Positions 10,513 to 19,767 of a stretch of 64,000 bases of DNA are shown here, piece by piece. The notes under the pieces are model-generated. The model searched no databases and was not told the origin of the DNA. It worked only from the letters and a program-made list of their open reading frames with translations. Position 1 is the first letter of the stretch; each line of letters starts with the position of its first letter. Position numbers and translations under genes: made by a program. The stretch lies in NCBI RefSeq assembly GCF_900119795.1, contig NZ_LT634361.1, positions 2,356,001 through 2,420,000 on the forward strand. The letters are read 5' to 3'. Source of the DNA: Tenacibaculum maritimum NCIMB 2154 (GTDB taxonomy: Bacteria; Bacteroidota; Bacteroidia; Flavobacteriales; Flavobacteriaceae).

Positions 10513-11060
10513 TTTTTTATATTTGATTTTATATCTATTAACGTTACTGTACTTTTTATCGTTTTGTTCATTCCTATTCTATTTTCATCCCCTACTACAC
10601 CAAAAGCTCTATAAGAAGGAATCACAAATGTAATGGTTTCTCCTTTTTTCATCAACTTTATTCCATCTTGTAATGCAGGAATAAAATCTTCCTTATCTAT
10701 TTTATACTCTTTCTCTCCTAATTCTTCTTCTGAATAAATAACTTCATTGTCCAAGCCTTTTATATTATACCTGATTATTACTACATCTTCAGGTTTTGGC
10801 TTCGGCGCTTCTTCTATTTTTTTAACATTATAAGTGTACCAAAAACCGCTCGCTGATTTCTGATAATTCTCTAGCGTATCTTTTTCTATTTCTTTTTTTA
10901 TGATCCTATTTTCGAACTTAACAAGTCGCTTTTTTTGCTCAATAACTTCTTTATAAAAGTTAGTAGTCGTATGTTTTTTAGGTCTTCTTGCTACTGATTC
11001 TTGGCAGGAGCAAACAAAAAAGCTTATTAGTATGCCACTTAATAATATATTAAACCTCAT
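10509..11060 (-). CDS. gldI: Gliding motility-associated FKBP-type isomerase lipoprotein GldI
   Basis: The 183-residue product is a lipoprotein (lipobox FVCSC) with a basic linker and a divergent C-terminal FKBP domain (DVVIIRYNIKGLDNEVIYS, LQDGIKLMKKGETITFVIPS, AFGVVG). Size, lipobox and the context next to a DHH phosphoesterase and another FKBP agree with GldI, which flavobacteria need for gliding and, in several species, type IX secretion. Assignment to GldI over a generic FKBP is by family resemblance and context. It overlaps the DHH gene by 11 bp and the FKBP gene by 4 bp, forming a tight three-gene operon. Confidence 0.8.
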   Translation of the reverse strand: MRFNILLSGILISFFVCSCQESVARRPKKHTTTNFYKEVIEQKKRLVKFENRIIKKEIEKDTLENYQKSASGFWYTYNVKKIEEAPKPKPEDVVIIRYNIKGLDNEVIYSEEELGEKEYKIDKEDFIPALQDGIKLMKKGETITFVIPSYRAFGVVGDENRIGMNKTIKSTVTLIDIKSNIKK

Positions 11061-12078
11061 AAGACATTTCTAATTCTCGTTGGTATTTCGGCAATAGCTC
11101 CTCAAAACGATGAACCGTTTCTTCCATTGACATTTCAGATCTACCTCCTGCTGCATTATCATGCCCTCCTCCGTCAAAATGATTACGTGCAAATTTATTT
11201 ACTGAAAACACCCCTTTAGATCGGAAAGATATTTTTATTATTTTTTGCTCTTCATCTTCAATAAAAATAGCTGCAAATACAATTCCTTTTATAGACAACG
11301 CATAGTTTACAACTCCTTCTGTATCTCCTTTTTCATAACCAAATCGTTTTTTCTCTTCTTCTGTTAAAGTTATAAAAGCCGTTTTATACTCTTGCTTAAT
11401 TTGCAAATTACTCAATGATTGCCCTAATAACAGTAGCCTTCCATATGAATTTGAATCATATACATTGCTATGAATACGATCATTTTTTGCTCCTTTATCT
11501 ATTAAGTCAGCTATAATTTTATGCGTTTTACTAGTTGTTGAACGGAAACGAAAAGATCCTGTATCTGTCATAATACCTGTATATAAACAAGTAGCGATAC
11601 CTTCATCTATCAAATTCACATCATCATTCATTTCAATAAAATTATACACCATCTGACATGTTGATGACATACTAGGATCTGAGTACATATATTTAAACTC
11701 ATCTGGTTGTTGATGGTGATCTATCAATGCAAAATCATGCTCATATTTTTTTAATTTCCCTTCCATATCGCTCCCCACTCTATGCAATGCATTGAAATCT
11801 AACAAAAAAACAATATCTGATTTTGCTATTGCTTTTACACTCTGACTATTTTGACGATCAAATCTCTTTACGGTTTCTGATCCAGGTAACCAATGTAAAA
11901 AGTCGGGGTACTCATTAGGCATTACCACAGAAGTTGTATGCCCTTTCTTATTTAAATAGTGCATTAACCCTAGGGTTGCTCCAACAGCATCTCCATCTGG
12001 GTTTCTATGGCCAATGACAACTATACTCTTAGGTGTTGCTAAAAATAATTTTAGCGCATCTATGTGTTTTAAAATCAT
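11050..12078 (-). CDS. DHH-family phosphoesterase (NrnA/oligoribonuclease-like)
   Basis: This 342-residue cytosolic enzyme has the DHH motifs in order: [12 protein letters not shown] (metal-binding), [20 protein letters not shown] (the DHH triad) and [11 protein letters not shown], then a C-terminal DHHA1 domain ending near the [13 protein letters not shown] substrate motif. NrnA-type members degrade nanoRNA and dephosphorylate pAp. ATG at 12078 is preferred; the longer frame to 12087 starts with TTG and adds only three residues. It heads the operon with gldI and is divergent from ndk, with a 76-bp shared promoter region. Confidence 0.92.
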   Translation of the reverse strand: MILKHIDALKLFLATPKSIVVIGHRNPDGDAVGATLGLMHYLNKKGHTTSVVMPNEYPDFLHWLPGSETVKRFDRQNSQSVKAIAKSDIVFLLDFNALHRVGSDMEGKLKKYEHDFALIDHHQQPDEFKYMYSDPSMSSTCQMVYNFIEMNDDVNLIDEGIATCLYTGIMTDTGSFRFRSTTSKTHKIIADLIDKGAKNDRIHSNVYDSNSYGRLLLLGQSLSNLQIKQEYKTAFITLTEEEKKRFGYEKGDTEGVVNYALSIKGIVFAAIFIEDEEQKIIKISFRSKGVFSVNKFARNHFDGGGHDNAAGGRSEMSMEETVHRFEELLPKYQRELEMSYEV

Positions 12079-12114
12079 AAGTGACAAAGATACAATTCTT
12101 TTAAAAAAGAATGG

Positions 12115-12122
12115 TATATTTG
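12115..12122 (+). promoter_or_regulatory. Promoter -7 element for ndk
   Basis: TATATTTG is an exact TAnnTTTG match 32 bp ahead of the ndk ATG at 12155, in the short divergent region shared with the DHH-gldI operon. No clear -33 TTG is visible at the usual spacing. Confidence 0.5.
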
Positions 12123-12154
12123 CCGCGATTTTAAAAAACGAAAAAATTTTTATA

Positions 12155-12574
12155 ATGGCAACAAATAGAACTTTTACAATGATTAAACCAGATGCTGTTG
12201 AAAACGGACATACTGGAGCAATCTTAGAAAAAATTAATGCTGCAGGGTTTAGAATTGTAGCAATGAAAAAAACTCAAATGACTAAAAGAGATGCTGAAAC
12301 TTTTTATGCAATTCATAGTGAGCGTCCTTTCTTTGGTGAATTAGTTGAGTTCATGACTCGTGGTCCAATTATTGCCGCTATTTTAGAAAAAGACAATGCT
12401 GTTGAAGATTTCAGAACTTTAATTGGCGCTACAAACCCAGCAGAAGCTGCAGAAGGAACTATCCGTAAAATGTTTGCTACTTCTATAGGTGAAAATGCTG
12501 TTCATGGTTCTGATTCTGATGAGAATGCTGCTATTGAAGGTGCTTTCCATTTTTCAGGAAGAGAAATGTTTTAG
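12155..12574 (+). CDS. ndk: Nucleoside diphosphate kinase
   Basis: The enzyme transfers the gamma phosphate from ATP to NDPs through a phosphohistidine. The 139-residue chain has the family start [11 protein letters not shown], the GPIIAAIL and [14 protein letters not shown] blocks, and the active-site His in NAVHGSDS near residue 120, followed by the Kpn-loop-independent C-terminus. The open frame extends 47 codons further upstream, but that stretch runs through the divergent promoter and lacks family similarity, so the ATG at 12155 is the start. A terminator follows 18 bp after the stop. Confidence 0.98.
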   Translation: MATNRTFTMIKPDAVENGHTGAILEKINAAGFRIVAMKKTQMTKRDAETFYAIHSERPFFGELVEFMTRGPIIAAILEKDNAVEDFRTLIGATNPAEAAEGTIRKMFATSIGENAVHGSDSDENAAIEGAFHFSGREMF

Positions 12575-12592
12575 TCTCAAAATTTAATACAC

Positions 12593-12627
12593 AAAAAAGC
12601 TCGCTATCTTAGATGGCGAGCTTTTTG
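12593..12627 (+). terminator. Terminator after ndk
   Basis: Inverted repeat AAAAAGCTCGC/GCGAGCTTTTT (12593-12604 and 12616-12627) with an 11-nt loop and a T run, directly after ndk. Confidence 0.88.
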
Positions 12628-12813
12628 TTTTTAACTTATTTTTTTATCTCTACTCTCTGTAAACATTCACTTTCAAACTTCCATTTTAATAAAATTATTA
12701 TCTTTGATAAAAACTAAGCTATATAAATTGCTATTTCCCTTCTTTTCTAATTATTTAAGAACTTAGTTTTAACTATTTTAAAATTTTATAAAAGCACCTA
12801 AAAATCTAAAGTT

Positions 12814-13041
12814 ATGTTAGAAAGATTATTATTTAAACACTTAACTAAAAAAGGAATTACTGCATATTTCATTGGTACCCTAACCTTATTCGCTATTTTA
12901 GCTTACTACTTACTGGCAATCATAGGGTACTCTTTAGAAGAGGGTAGAACTCCTTTTTTTATTGGTATTGTTATTTTAAATATACTATGGGCTGGAATTT
13001 GCCTTGTTTTTTGGAAAAAACCAACAAAAGAAACCAAATAA
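12814..13041 (+). CDS. Small two-helix membrane protein, function unknown
   Basis: A 75-residue protein with two strongly hydrophobic segments (about 16-40 and 47-66) separated by a short charged loop (GYSLEEGRTP) and a basic C-terminus (KKPTKETK). It starts at an ATG after a 186-bp AT-rich spacer behind the ndk terminator. I recognise no family. Its stop lies 80 bp before the S41 peptidase start and the two may be cotranscribed. Confidence 0.6.
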   Translation: MLERLLFKHLTKKGITAYFIGTLTLFAILAYYLLAIIGYSLEEGRTPFFIGIVILNILWAGICLVFWKKPTKETK

Positions 13042-13120
13042 GACACATCTTCCCTTTAAAAACGCTCCTTCTTATTTTCAATCATATGTAAATAATATAC
13101 GAACCACTAATTTATCAAAT

Positions 13121-14521
13121 ATGAAAAAAACATTCACCTTACTTTTTTTTCTTTTACTAGGAAAATTAACTGCTCAAATAGCACTTCCTAAAACAATTTC
13201 TAATGAAGAAAAAATCTATGGTTTGTCTAAATTTTGGAGCGAAGTAAATTACAATTTTGTCTATTTAAATAGAATTGACAAACAACGATGGGATAAACAT
13301 TACCAAACATTACTCTCAGAAGTTCAAACTACTGAAAATGATTACGAATATTATCGTTTACTTCAAAAATTTTGCGCTGAATTAAAAGATGGCCATACAA
13401 ATGTTTGGTTACCAAAAAATATTAGGCAACTTATTTTAAATGCTGAATTTGGTGATTATCGGTTTTATTTAAAAAATATTGATGGAAAAGCTGTGATTTC
13501 TAAAATCAATCTAAGTAAAAAAGAAGAAATCCCCATTGGTAGTGAAATCATCGAAATCAATGGCATCCCTACTCAAAAATACCTCAATATTCATGTAAAA
13601 CCTTACATCGCTACTTCAACTTCTCATATCCTAGAAAACACTGCTGTTTCAGAACTGCTAAAAGCACCCATAGGCACTACTTATCTATTAAAAATTAAAA
13701 AACCTAATCAAGAAACTATTACTCTTCGCCTTTCACTAAAAAAGACTCTCGAAGAAAAAACCTACCCTCCTTCTAAGAAAAAAGCAGTAGTAGATTTCAA
13801 ATGTCTAGAAAACCAAATTGCATATCTTGGACTTAACGATTTCAGCGACCCGAAAACCAGCTCTATTTTTATCAAAAAATTACCAGAAATAAGGCAAGCT
13901 AAAAAATTAATTATTGATCTAAGAAATAATTTTGGAGGGAATACAGATATCGGTACTTCTGTTTTAAAATATCTTACTTACGACAACCAACTACAAAGCT
14001 CAAAATCATCTAGTAGGTTACACATACCAACTTTTAAAGCTTGGGGACTTATTTATAACCTAAAAGCTAAAGATACTCTTCAAGGCTCTGGAGAAAACAG
14101 GAAAATGATCCGCCAAGCTTATTTGACAACTCAAAATAGCTTTTTCCATGAGTTTCCTTATGCAACGATAGAAAATCATCTTAAAAAATCAGAACGTATT
14201 GTTATCCCTATTGCCATTTTAATAGGAAATTATACTGCCTCAGCTGCAGAAGATTTTCTTATTGCAGCTAACAATCAAAAACATATAACAACCATAGGAG
14301 AACCTACATATGGGAGTACTGGGCAACCTATGCTATTTAACTTACCAGGAGGTGCAACTGCAAGAATCTGCACCAAAAAAGACACCTTTCCTAATGGGCA
14401 AGAATTTGTAGGTTTTGGTATTCAACCTGACATATTCGTAAAGAAATCTTATCAAGACTACCTAAATAATACTGACCCTGTACTACAAAAGGCTATCCAA
14501 TATCTTAACAAAGGTAAATAA
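13121..14521 (+). CDS. S41-family (C-terminal processing type) secreted peptidase
   Basis: This 466-residue protein has a signal peptide (MKKTFTLLFFLLLGKLTAQ), a helical N-terminal S41-like region (KDGHTNVWLP near residue 95), a PDZ-like middle (GSEIIEINGIPT) and a C-terminal tail-specific protease domain with IIDLRNNFGGN and the serine motif NYTASAAEDF, in which the Ser preceding AAED is the expected nucleophile; GQP after GSTG is also family-like. It probably acts in the periplasm or outside the cell. The open frame reaches back to 13004, overlapping the small membrane gene, but only the ATG at 13121 places the signal peptide at the N-terminus. Confidence 0.9.
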   Translation: MKKTFTLLFFLLLGKLTAQIALPKTISNEEKIYGLSKFWSEVNYNFVYLNRIDKQRWDKHYQTLLSEVQTTENDYEYYRLLQKFCAELKDGHTNVWLPKNIRQLILNAEFGDYRFYLKNIDGKAVISKINLSKKEEIPIGSEIIEINGIPTQKYLNIHVKPYIATSTSHILENTAVSELLKAPIGTTYLLKIKKPNQETITLRLSLKKTLEEKTYPPSKKKAVVDFKCLENQIAYLGLNDFSDPKTSSIFIKKLPEIRQAKKLIIDLRNNFGGNTDIGTSVLKYLTYDNQLQSSKSSSRLHIPTFKAWGLIYNLKAKDTLQGSGENRKMIRQAYLTTQNSFFHEFPYATIENHLKKSERIVIPIAILIGNYTASAAEDFLIAANNQKHITTIGEPTYGSTGQPMLFNLPGGATARICTKKDTFPNGQEFVGFGIQPDIFVKKSYQDYLNNTDPVLQKAIQYLNKGK

Positions 14522-14530
14522 TAATCTATA

Positions 14531-14567
14531 AAATAAGGCGCGAGTTGAATAACTCGCACCTTATTTT
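14531..14567. terminator. Bidirectional terminator between S41 peptidase and DUF721 gene
   Basis: Arms 14531-14546 and 14551-14566 (AAATAAGGCGCGAGTT against AACTCGCACCTTATTT, one mismatch) lie between convergent genes, with A and T runs on both sides. Confidence 0.8.
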
Positions 14568-14644
14568 ATTACTTAGCAATCAATTCTCTACCATAAAAAA
14601 TTATTACAATTCTTTTAGTCAATTGAATTTAGAAAACAACTTGA

Positions 14645-14941
14645 CTACGCCAACATTAACCGTTTTATCAATTCTTCTCCCATCTCTTCATTCATCATTT
14701 TTATAATCTTATCCTTGCCATAATTTAACTCTTCTCTTAATACAGAAGAAGACAAACGAACTATTAATGTTTTATTTTGCAACTGAACACTTGTCGTATA
14801 AGAAGCCACACCAGCTCCCATTAGTTTTTCCCAAGCTTCCTCAATATGTATTTTTTGCATTCCTTTACCCAAATTATTCTCTTTGATAAAGGCTTCCATT
14901 AAATCTTTAATAATATTCGATTCATTCTCTCTTTTTGCCAC
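14645..14941 (-). CDS. DUF721 (DciA-like) domain protein
   Basis: The 98-residue protein matches the DUF721/DciA small-domain pattern: IIKDLMEAFIKENNLGKGM, then EEAWEKLMGAGVASYTT and LIVRLSSSVLREELNYGK. DciA-type proteins interact with the replicative helicase; small stand-alone DUF721 proteins beside recF are common in Bacteroidota. It starts 10 bp after the recF stop and is surely cotranscribed, consistent with a replication/repair role. Actual helicase loading activity is inference. Confidence 0.87.
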   Translation of the reverse strand: MAKRENESNIIKDLMEAFIKENNLGKGMQKIHIEEAWEKLMGAGVASYTTSVQLQNKTLIVRLSSSVLREELNYGKDKIIKMMNEEMGEELIKRLMLA

Positions 14942-14951
14942 TTGATTTACT

Positions 14952-16031
14952 TTATAGTTTAAATATTTGATATTTCTTATTGCTCTGTTTCAATACATTT
15001 TCTGTTCGATCAAAATGAGTGTCCGTTACAAAAATTTGTCCAAACTCATCATTATTTACTAAATTAATTATATGAGAAACTCTATGTTCGTCTAGTTTAT
15101 CAAAAATATCATCAAGCAATAAAATAGGAACTACTTTAGATTGCTTCTTTATAAACTCAAATTGTGCCAACTTTAAAGCTATTAAATACGATTTTTGCTG
15201 CCCTTGAGATCCAAATTTTTTAATCGGATACCCATCTATCTCAAAACTTAAATCATCTTTATGAATCCCTGACGAAGTATATTGCAACACCTTATCTTTC
15301 TCTAAACTCTGAAGTAGTAAATTTTCCAAATTCCTATCGTGCATTTGGCTCTTATACGTCAGATTTACGCTTTCTTTTTCTCCTGATACAATTTGATGCT
15401 TCTCATTAAAAATAGGAACAAAATCTACTAAAAATTCTTTTCTCTTTTCATAAATTTTTGTACCATACTCTACTAATTGCTCATCATATACCTTTAAGTT
15501 CAAAGCATCAAAAGTTCTATTTGCTGCAAAATACTTTAGCAGTGCATTTCGCTGACTCACAACTTTATTATAAGAAAGCAAACTATTCAAATAGCTCTTA
15601 TCTTGCTGAGAAATAACCCCATCTATAAATTTTCTACGAGTACTACTACCTTCTACAATTAGATCTCTATCTGCTGGAGAAATAATCACCAAAGGCAATT
15701 GCCCTATATGTTCTGAAAATTTATCATAAACTTTTCCATTTCGTTTTAATATTTTCTTTTGCCCTTTTTTTAAGCTGCATAAAATTTTTTCTTGACGATC
15801 ATTCAATAAGTAATCCCCTTCTATTACAAAAAAAAACTCCCCATGTTTTATGTTTTGACCAGCAATTGCGTTAAAATAACTTTTAGCAAAGGATAAATAA
15901 TAAATAGCATCTAAAACATTCGTTTTACCAACACCATTGCTTCCTACAAAGCAGTTTATCTTTTCCTGAAACTCAAATGACTGAGAGCTGATATTCTTAA
16001 AATTGACTAGTGAGATTTTTTGTAAATACAT
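14952..16031 (-). CDS. recF: DNA replication and repair protein RecF
   Basis: This 359-residue SMC-like ATPase loads RecA at gaps with RecO and RecR. It shows the N-terminal [14 protein letters not shown], Walker [19 protein letters not shown], the signature-region [19 protein letters not shown] and Walker [16 protein letters not shown] at 16031 matches the family start; the frame extends six codons upstream to 16049 without support. Divergent from the TPR gene at 16145. Confidence 0.96.
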   Translation of the reverse strand: MYLQKISLVNFKNISSQSFEFQEKINCFVGSNGVGKTNVLDAIYYLSFAKSYFNAIAGQNIKHGEFFFVIEGDYLLNDRQEKILCSLKKGQKKILKRNGKVYDKFSEHIGQLPLVIISPADRDLIVEGSSTRRKFIDGVISQQDKSYLNSLLSYNKVVSQRNALLKYFAANRTFDALNLKVYDEQLVEYGTKIYEKRKEFLVDFVPIFNEKHQIVSGEKESVNLTYKSQMHDRNLENLLLQSLEKDKVLQYTSSGIHKDDLSFEIDGYPIKKFGSQGQQKSYLIALKLAQFEFIKKQSKVVPILLLDDIFDKLDEHRVSHIINLVNNDEFGQIFVTDTHFDRTENVLKQSNKKYQIFKL

Positions 16032-16113
16032 ATACTTTCTAAGCTGCAAAAAACGGATCGCAAATTATTGAAAATTTACGAATTATACGCTTTTAAAATC
16101 CAATTAAAAAAAC

Positions 16114-16121
16114 TATTTTTG
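16114..16121 (+). promoter_or_regulatory. Promoter -7 element for the TPR/ribH unit
   Basis: TATTTTTG fits TAnnTTTG and stands 23 bp before the ATG at 16145 in the recF divergent region. The AT-richness here raises the chance of a coincidental match. Confidence 0.45.
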
Positions 16122-16144
16122 CCGCTACTAATTTTTAATCAATT

Positions 16145-16930
16145 ATGGCAACATACAAGAAAAGAGGATATAAACCTAAGAAAGAAAAGGTTGTACAAGA
16201 AGATATAGAAGAAACATTTGATGAAACACAAAGCACAACAGCTGAGGTATTTAATACATTAGATGATACTGCTAATAAATCTGAACAATGGATTGAAAAA
16301 AATAGTAAATATTTATTTTTTGGGTTGATTGCCGTAGCAGGCGCTATATTAATTTCTTTAGCCTACACTAAATTTGTTGCGGAACCTTCAGAAAGAGAAG
16401 CTTCTAACGAATTAGCTTATCCTAGAAATTATTTTGACCAAGCTACTACTTCCGCAGGAGTTGCTGCAGATTCATTATTAAACTTAGGTTTAAACGGATA
16501 CGGTGGTAAATATGGTTTTATAGATATTGCTAGTAAATTTAACGGTACCAAAGCTGGAAATTTGGCAAACTATTATGCGGGTATTTCTTATTTAAAAATG
16601 AAAAAATACGAGCAAGCTATTGAGTATTTAAGTAACTTTAGTTCTGATGATGAACTATTGGGGCCTACTGCTTTGGGAGCTATCGGTGATGCTTTTGCTG
16701 ATATCAACCAATTGGATGATGCTTTAAGTTACTATGAAAAAGCTGCTCACAAGAAAATAAACAACTATACAACTCCTTTATTCTTGTTTAAAGCAGGACA
16801 AATAGCAATGACTTTAAAGGAATATCGTAAAGCAGACAAGTTATTCACAGAAATAAAAGATGATTTTTCTAAATCTAATCAAGGTAGAGATATAGAAAAA
16901 TATATCAACAGTGCTAAATACGCAAAGTAA
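16145..16930 (+). CDS. Membrane-anchored TPR protein (YfgM-like)
   Basis: The 261-residue protein has a basic and acidic cytoplasmic N-terminus (about 1-55), one membrane helix (YLFFGLIAVAGAILISLAYT, about 57-76) and a TPR-type periplasmic domain with clear repeats (AGNLANYYAGISYLKMKKYE, GALGDAFADINQLDDALSYY, FLFKAGQIAMTLKEYRKA). This matches the YfgM/AncA topology found in SecYEG-associated chaperones. It precedes ribH by 40 bp with no terminator, so the two are probably cotranscribed, although no functional link is evident. Confidence 0.88.
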   Translation: MATYKKRGYKPKKEKVVQEDIEETFDETQSTTAEVFNTLDDTANKSEQWIEKNSKYLFFGLIAVAGAILISLAYTKFVAEPSEREASNELAYPRNYFDQATTSAGVAADSLLNLGLNGYGGKYGFIDIASKFNGTKAGNLANYYAGISYLKMKKYEQAIEYLSNFSSDDELLGPTALGAIGDAFADINQLDDALSYYEKAAHKKINNYTTPLFLFKAGQIAMTLKEYRKADKLFTEIKDDFSKSNQGRDIEKYINSAKYAK

Positions 16931-16970
16931 GCTTTTTTAAGCCGCTGAATAAGATTACTAAAAATTAAAT

Positions 16971-17477
16971 ATGGCTACAACAAATTTATCTTATTATGAT
17001 AAAGCAACAATCCCAAATGCGAAACCTTTTCGATTTGGGATTGTTGTTTCTGAATGGAATCCAGAAATTACAAAAAACCTAAAACAAGGTGCTATTGACA
17101 CCCTAATTGATTGCGGTACGAACACTGAAAACATCATTACTTGGGAAGTTCCTGGTAGTTTTGAACTAGTGTATGGCTGTAAAAAAATGATAGAAACTCA
17201 AAAAGTTGACGCTATCGTTGCTATTGGAAACGTTATTCAGGGAGAAACCAAACACTTCGATTTTGTTTGCGAAGGGGTAACTCAGGGTATCGTTGATCTG
17301 AATATCAAATACGACGTTCCTGTTATCTTTTGCGTTTTAACAGACAATACAAAACAGCAATCTCTTGATCGTTCTGGCGGAAAGCTAGGGAATAAAGGAA
17401 TTGAATGTGCTGTAGCAGCTATTAAAATGGCAGCTATTAAAAATCAAGAGAAAAAGATTAGTACGCTAGGTTTCTAA
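16971..17477 (+). CDS. ribH: 6,7-dimethyl-8-ribityllumazine synthase
   Basis: The enzyme joins the pyrimidine intermediate and dihydroxybutanone phosphate in riboflavin synthesis. At 168 residues it has the family blocks FGIVVSEWNPEIT, TWEVPGSFELVYGCKK, AIGNVIQGETKHFDFVCEGV (with the catalytic His) and VPVIFCVLTDNTKQQSLDRSGG. It is complete and unremarkable; the rest of the rib pathway is not in this window. Confidence 0.97.
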   Translation: MATTNLSYYDKATIPNAKPFRFGIVVSEWNPEITKNLKQGAIDTLIDCGTNTENIITWEVPGSFELVYGCKKMIETQKVDAIVAIGNVIQGETKHFDFVCEGVTQGIVDLNIKYDVPVIFCVLTDNTKQQSLDRSGGKLGNKGIECAVAAIKMAAIKNQEKKISTLGF

Positions 17478-17519
17478 AAGCTTTTAAAAAAGATTTAGTA
17501 GAATACTTTTAAACAATTC

Positions 17520-17550
17520 TTGACCACTTCTCCTTATTTCAGTAACTTTG
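17520..17550 (+). promoter_or_regulatory. Promoter upstream of the 17608 gene and mutL
   Basis: TTG at 17520-17522 and TAACTTTG at 17543-17550, spaced 20 bp, give a good two-part match to the Bacteroidota TTG-N19-21-TAnnTTTG promoter. Transcription would begin around 17555, at the edge of the hairpin that follows. Confidence 0.65.
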
Positions 17551-17551
17551 A

Positions 17552-17590
17552 GCTTCTTGTTCTTTTATTTATGTTAAAATAACAAGAAGC
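17552..17590 (+). repeat. Inverted repeat at the 5' end of the mutL transcript
   Basis: Ten-base perfect arms GCTTCTTGTT (17552-17561) and AACAAGAAGC (17581-17590), extended inward by a further TTTTA/TAAAA pairing after one mismatch, make a long hairpin. It has no T run behind it, so a leader-stabilising or regulatory hairpin is as likely as a ribH terminator. Confidence 0.55.
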
Positions 17591-17607
17591 AACTATGACT
17601 ATTTCCT

Positions 17608-17889
17608 ATGGGATTCATTAAAAGAGAAAATAAAAAATTTGAATATAAACCTCGCTATTACAAGGGAGAAGGAAATCCGTATGAGTTCAAACACAAGTTT
17701 GATGCATACAGAACTTCTGTTGGTAAAAGCAAAGGATTAAAAGGAAAATTTGTTGCAGCAATTGATGAGTTTAAAAGTTCAAAAAACGGAGGTTTTAATT
17801 CAACTATCGTGATCATAGCAGCAATTTTATGTTTAATTTTTCTGTTTATAATTGATTTTGATCTCTCTATATTTTTATCAAAAAATTAA
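17608..17889 (+). CDS. Small single-helix membrane protein upstream of mutL
   Basis: The 93-residue product has a basic, aromatic N-terminal half (FIKRENKKFEYKPRYYKGEG, then a K/G-rich stretch) and one C-terminal membrane helix (about 66-88). Similar flavobacterial proteins beside ribH are, as I recall, often labelled 'riboflavin synthase subunit beta', but nothing in this sequence resembles riboflavin synthase, so that label should not be trusted. It overlaps mutL by one base (TAATG), which implies translational coupling. Function unknown. Confidence 0.82.
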   Translation: MGFIKRENKKFEYKPRYYKGEGNPYEFKHKFDAYRTSVGKSKGLKGKFVAAIDEFKSSKNGGFNSTIVIIAAILCLIFLFIIDFDLSIFLSKN

Positions 17890-19757
17890 TGTCAGACATT
17901 ATACAACTCCTTCCTGACCACGTTGCAAATCAAATTGCCGCTGGTGAAGTCGTTCAACGTCCTGCCTCTGTGGTAAAGGAACTATTAGAAAATGCAATTG
18001 ACGCAGGTGCCAATTCCATTAAATTATTATTAAAAGATGCTGGAAAAACATTGATTCAAGTTATTGATAATGGAAAAGGAATGAGCCCAACAGACGCTCG
18101 ATTATCTTTTGAACGTCATGCTACTTCCAAAATAAAAGAAGCACAAGATTTATTCAATCTAAACACTAAAGGCTTTCGAGGAGAAGCATTGGCTTCTATT
18201 GCTGCTATTGCGCATGTAACATTAAAAACTAAGCAAGAACACGAAGAACTTGGTACACAAATAAAAATAGAAGGTAGCAACATCATTTCACAAGATGTAG
18301 TTTCTACCGCTAAAGGTACTAGCATTGCTGTTAAAAATTTATTTTATAACATTCCAGCAAGACGAAATTTTTTAAAGTCTGACACCATAGAAACTCGTCA
18401 TATTATAGACGAGTTCCAAAGAGTTGCTTTAGCACATCCCGATATTTCTTTCTTACTACATCATAATAATAATGAAGTATATCATTTAAAAGAAAGTAAT
18501 TTACGAAAACGTATTGTAGCTATTTTTGGTGCTAAAATGAATGAAAGATTAGTTCCTATAAATGAAAATACTGATATCATAACAATTAACGGTTTTGTTG
18601 CAAAACCTGAATTTGCCAAGAAAAAACGTGGAGAACAATTTTTCTTTGTCAATAATCGTTTTATCAAAAGTTCTTACTTAAATCATGCCGTTGTAAATGC
18701 TTTTGAAGGATTGCTTGAACACAATGCGCATCCTTCTTATTTTTTATATTTAACTGTTCCTCCTGAAAGCATTGATATTAATATTCATCCAACTAAAACA
18801 GAAATAAAATTTGACAATGAAAAGGCTTTATACGCTATTTTACGAGCTACTGTAAAACATAGTTTAGGACAATATAGCGTTGCTCCTGTTTTAGATTTTA
18901 ATAGAGATGCTACCTTGGATACTCCTTATGACTTTAAGGAGAAAAAAAGTGTTTCGATTCCTAAAATCACAGTAGATCCTAATTTTAATCCGTTTAACAA
19001 TGAGCCGACGGCTCCAATTTCAACGAATACTAGTAGCAGTAGTCATGTAAATAAACCAAATAGTTCTTCTAAGAAAAACTACCAGCAAGAATATAAAAAA
19101 GATGCGGGAAATTGGGAAGCTTTGTACACAAGCTCCATGCCTTTTGAAATACCGAAACAAGAAGAGCTGTTTGAGTCTCAGCAAGAAACACAAACAGGAA
19201 AAACATTTCAAATTCAAAAAAAATACTTGTTAAGTTCTATTAAATCAGGAGTTGTTTTAATCAACCAATCTCTAGCACACCAACGTGTTTTATATGAAGA
19301 TTTTTTAGAAAGTATTACCGTAAAAGAAGCTAGTAGCCAGCAATTATTATTTCCTGTAAGCATTTCTTTTTCTTCTTCAGATATTGAAATGATTTATAGT
19401 ATCAAATCTGACTTAGAAAGTGCTGGTTTTGGTTTTGAAGAATTTACTATGGATAGCGTTGTTGTAAAAGGAATTCCTACTTCTATTACCGAAAGCCAGA
19501 TTACTTTAATTTTGGAACAATTGTTAGATGATATGAAATTAGAAGTACCTGATACTAGTTTTAGTCATTTTGATGTTATGGCAAAATCATTTGCTAAATC
19601 ATTAGCTATCAAAACAGGAACTGATTTAAATACTAAGGAACAAGAAAATTTAGTAAATGATTTATTTTCTTGTAAAGAACCTTCTATTTCTCCTTTTGGG
19701 AAACCTACATTTAAAACACTAACATTAAACGAAATAGATACTATTTTTAATAATTAA
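17889..19757 (+). CDS. mutL: DNA mismatch repair protein MutL (degenerate endonuclease site)
   Basis: The 622-residue protein begins with a GHKL ATPase domain: motif I ELLENAIDAGA, motif II DNGKGM, motif III HATSKI and GFRGEALASI, all intact. A transducer domain follows to about 330, then a linker rich in N/S/K, and a C-terminal dimerisation domain. The C-terminal metal-binding nuclease motif of most non-enterobacterial MutLs, DQHA(x)2E(x)4E, reads NQSLAHQRVLYE here; the later CPHGRP motif reads SPFGKP, and the final FxR arginine is Asn. Key metal ligands are therefore missing and the protein is probably not a nicking enzyme, although ATP-dependent coordination of repair should persist. Confidence 0.96.
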   Translation: MSDIIQLLPDHVANQIAAGEVVQRPASVVKELLENAIDAGANSIKLLLKDAGKTLIQVIDNGKGMSPTDARLSFERHATSKIKEAQDLFNLNTKGFRGEALASIAAIAHVTLKTKQEHEELGTQIKIEGSNIISQDVVSTAKGTSIAVKNLFYNIPARRNFLKSDTIETRHIIDEFQRVALAHPDISFLLHHNNNEVYHLKESNLRKRIVAIFGAKMNERLVPINENTDIITINGFVAKPEFAKKKRGEQFFFVNNRFIKSSYLNHAVVNAFEGLLEHNAHPSYFLYLTVPPESIDINIHPTKTEIKFDNEKALYAILRATVKHSLGQYSVAPVLDFNRDATLDTPYDFKEKKSVSIPKITVDPNFNPFNNEPTAPISTNTSSSSHVNKPNSSSKKNYQQEYKKDAGNWEALYTSSMPFEIPKQEELFESQQETQTGKTFQIQKKYLLSSIKSGVVLINQSLAHQRVLYEDFLESITVKEASSQQLLFPVSISFSSSDIEMIYSIKSDLESAGFGFEEFTMDSVVVKGIPTSITESQITLILEQLLDDMKLEVPDTSFSHFDVMAKSFAKSLAIKTGTDLNTKEQENLVNDLFSCKEPSISPFGKPTFKTLTLNEIDTIFNN

Positions 19758-19767
19758 AAAATAACCG

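Noticed and set aside
12014-12154. N-terminal extension of ndk
   Set aside because: It crosses the promoter and divergent gene and has no similarity to NDK.
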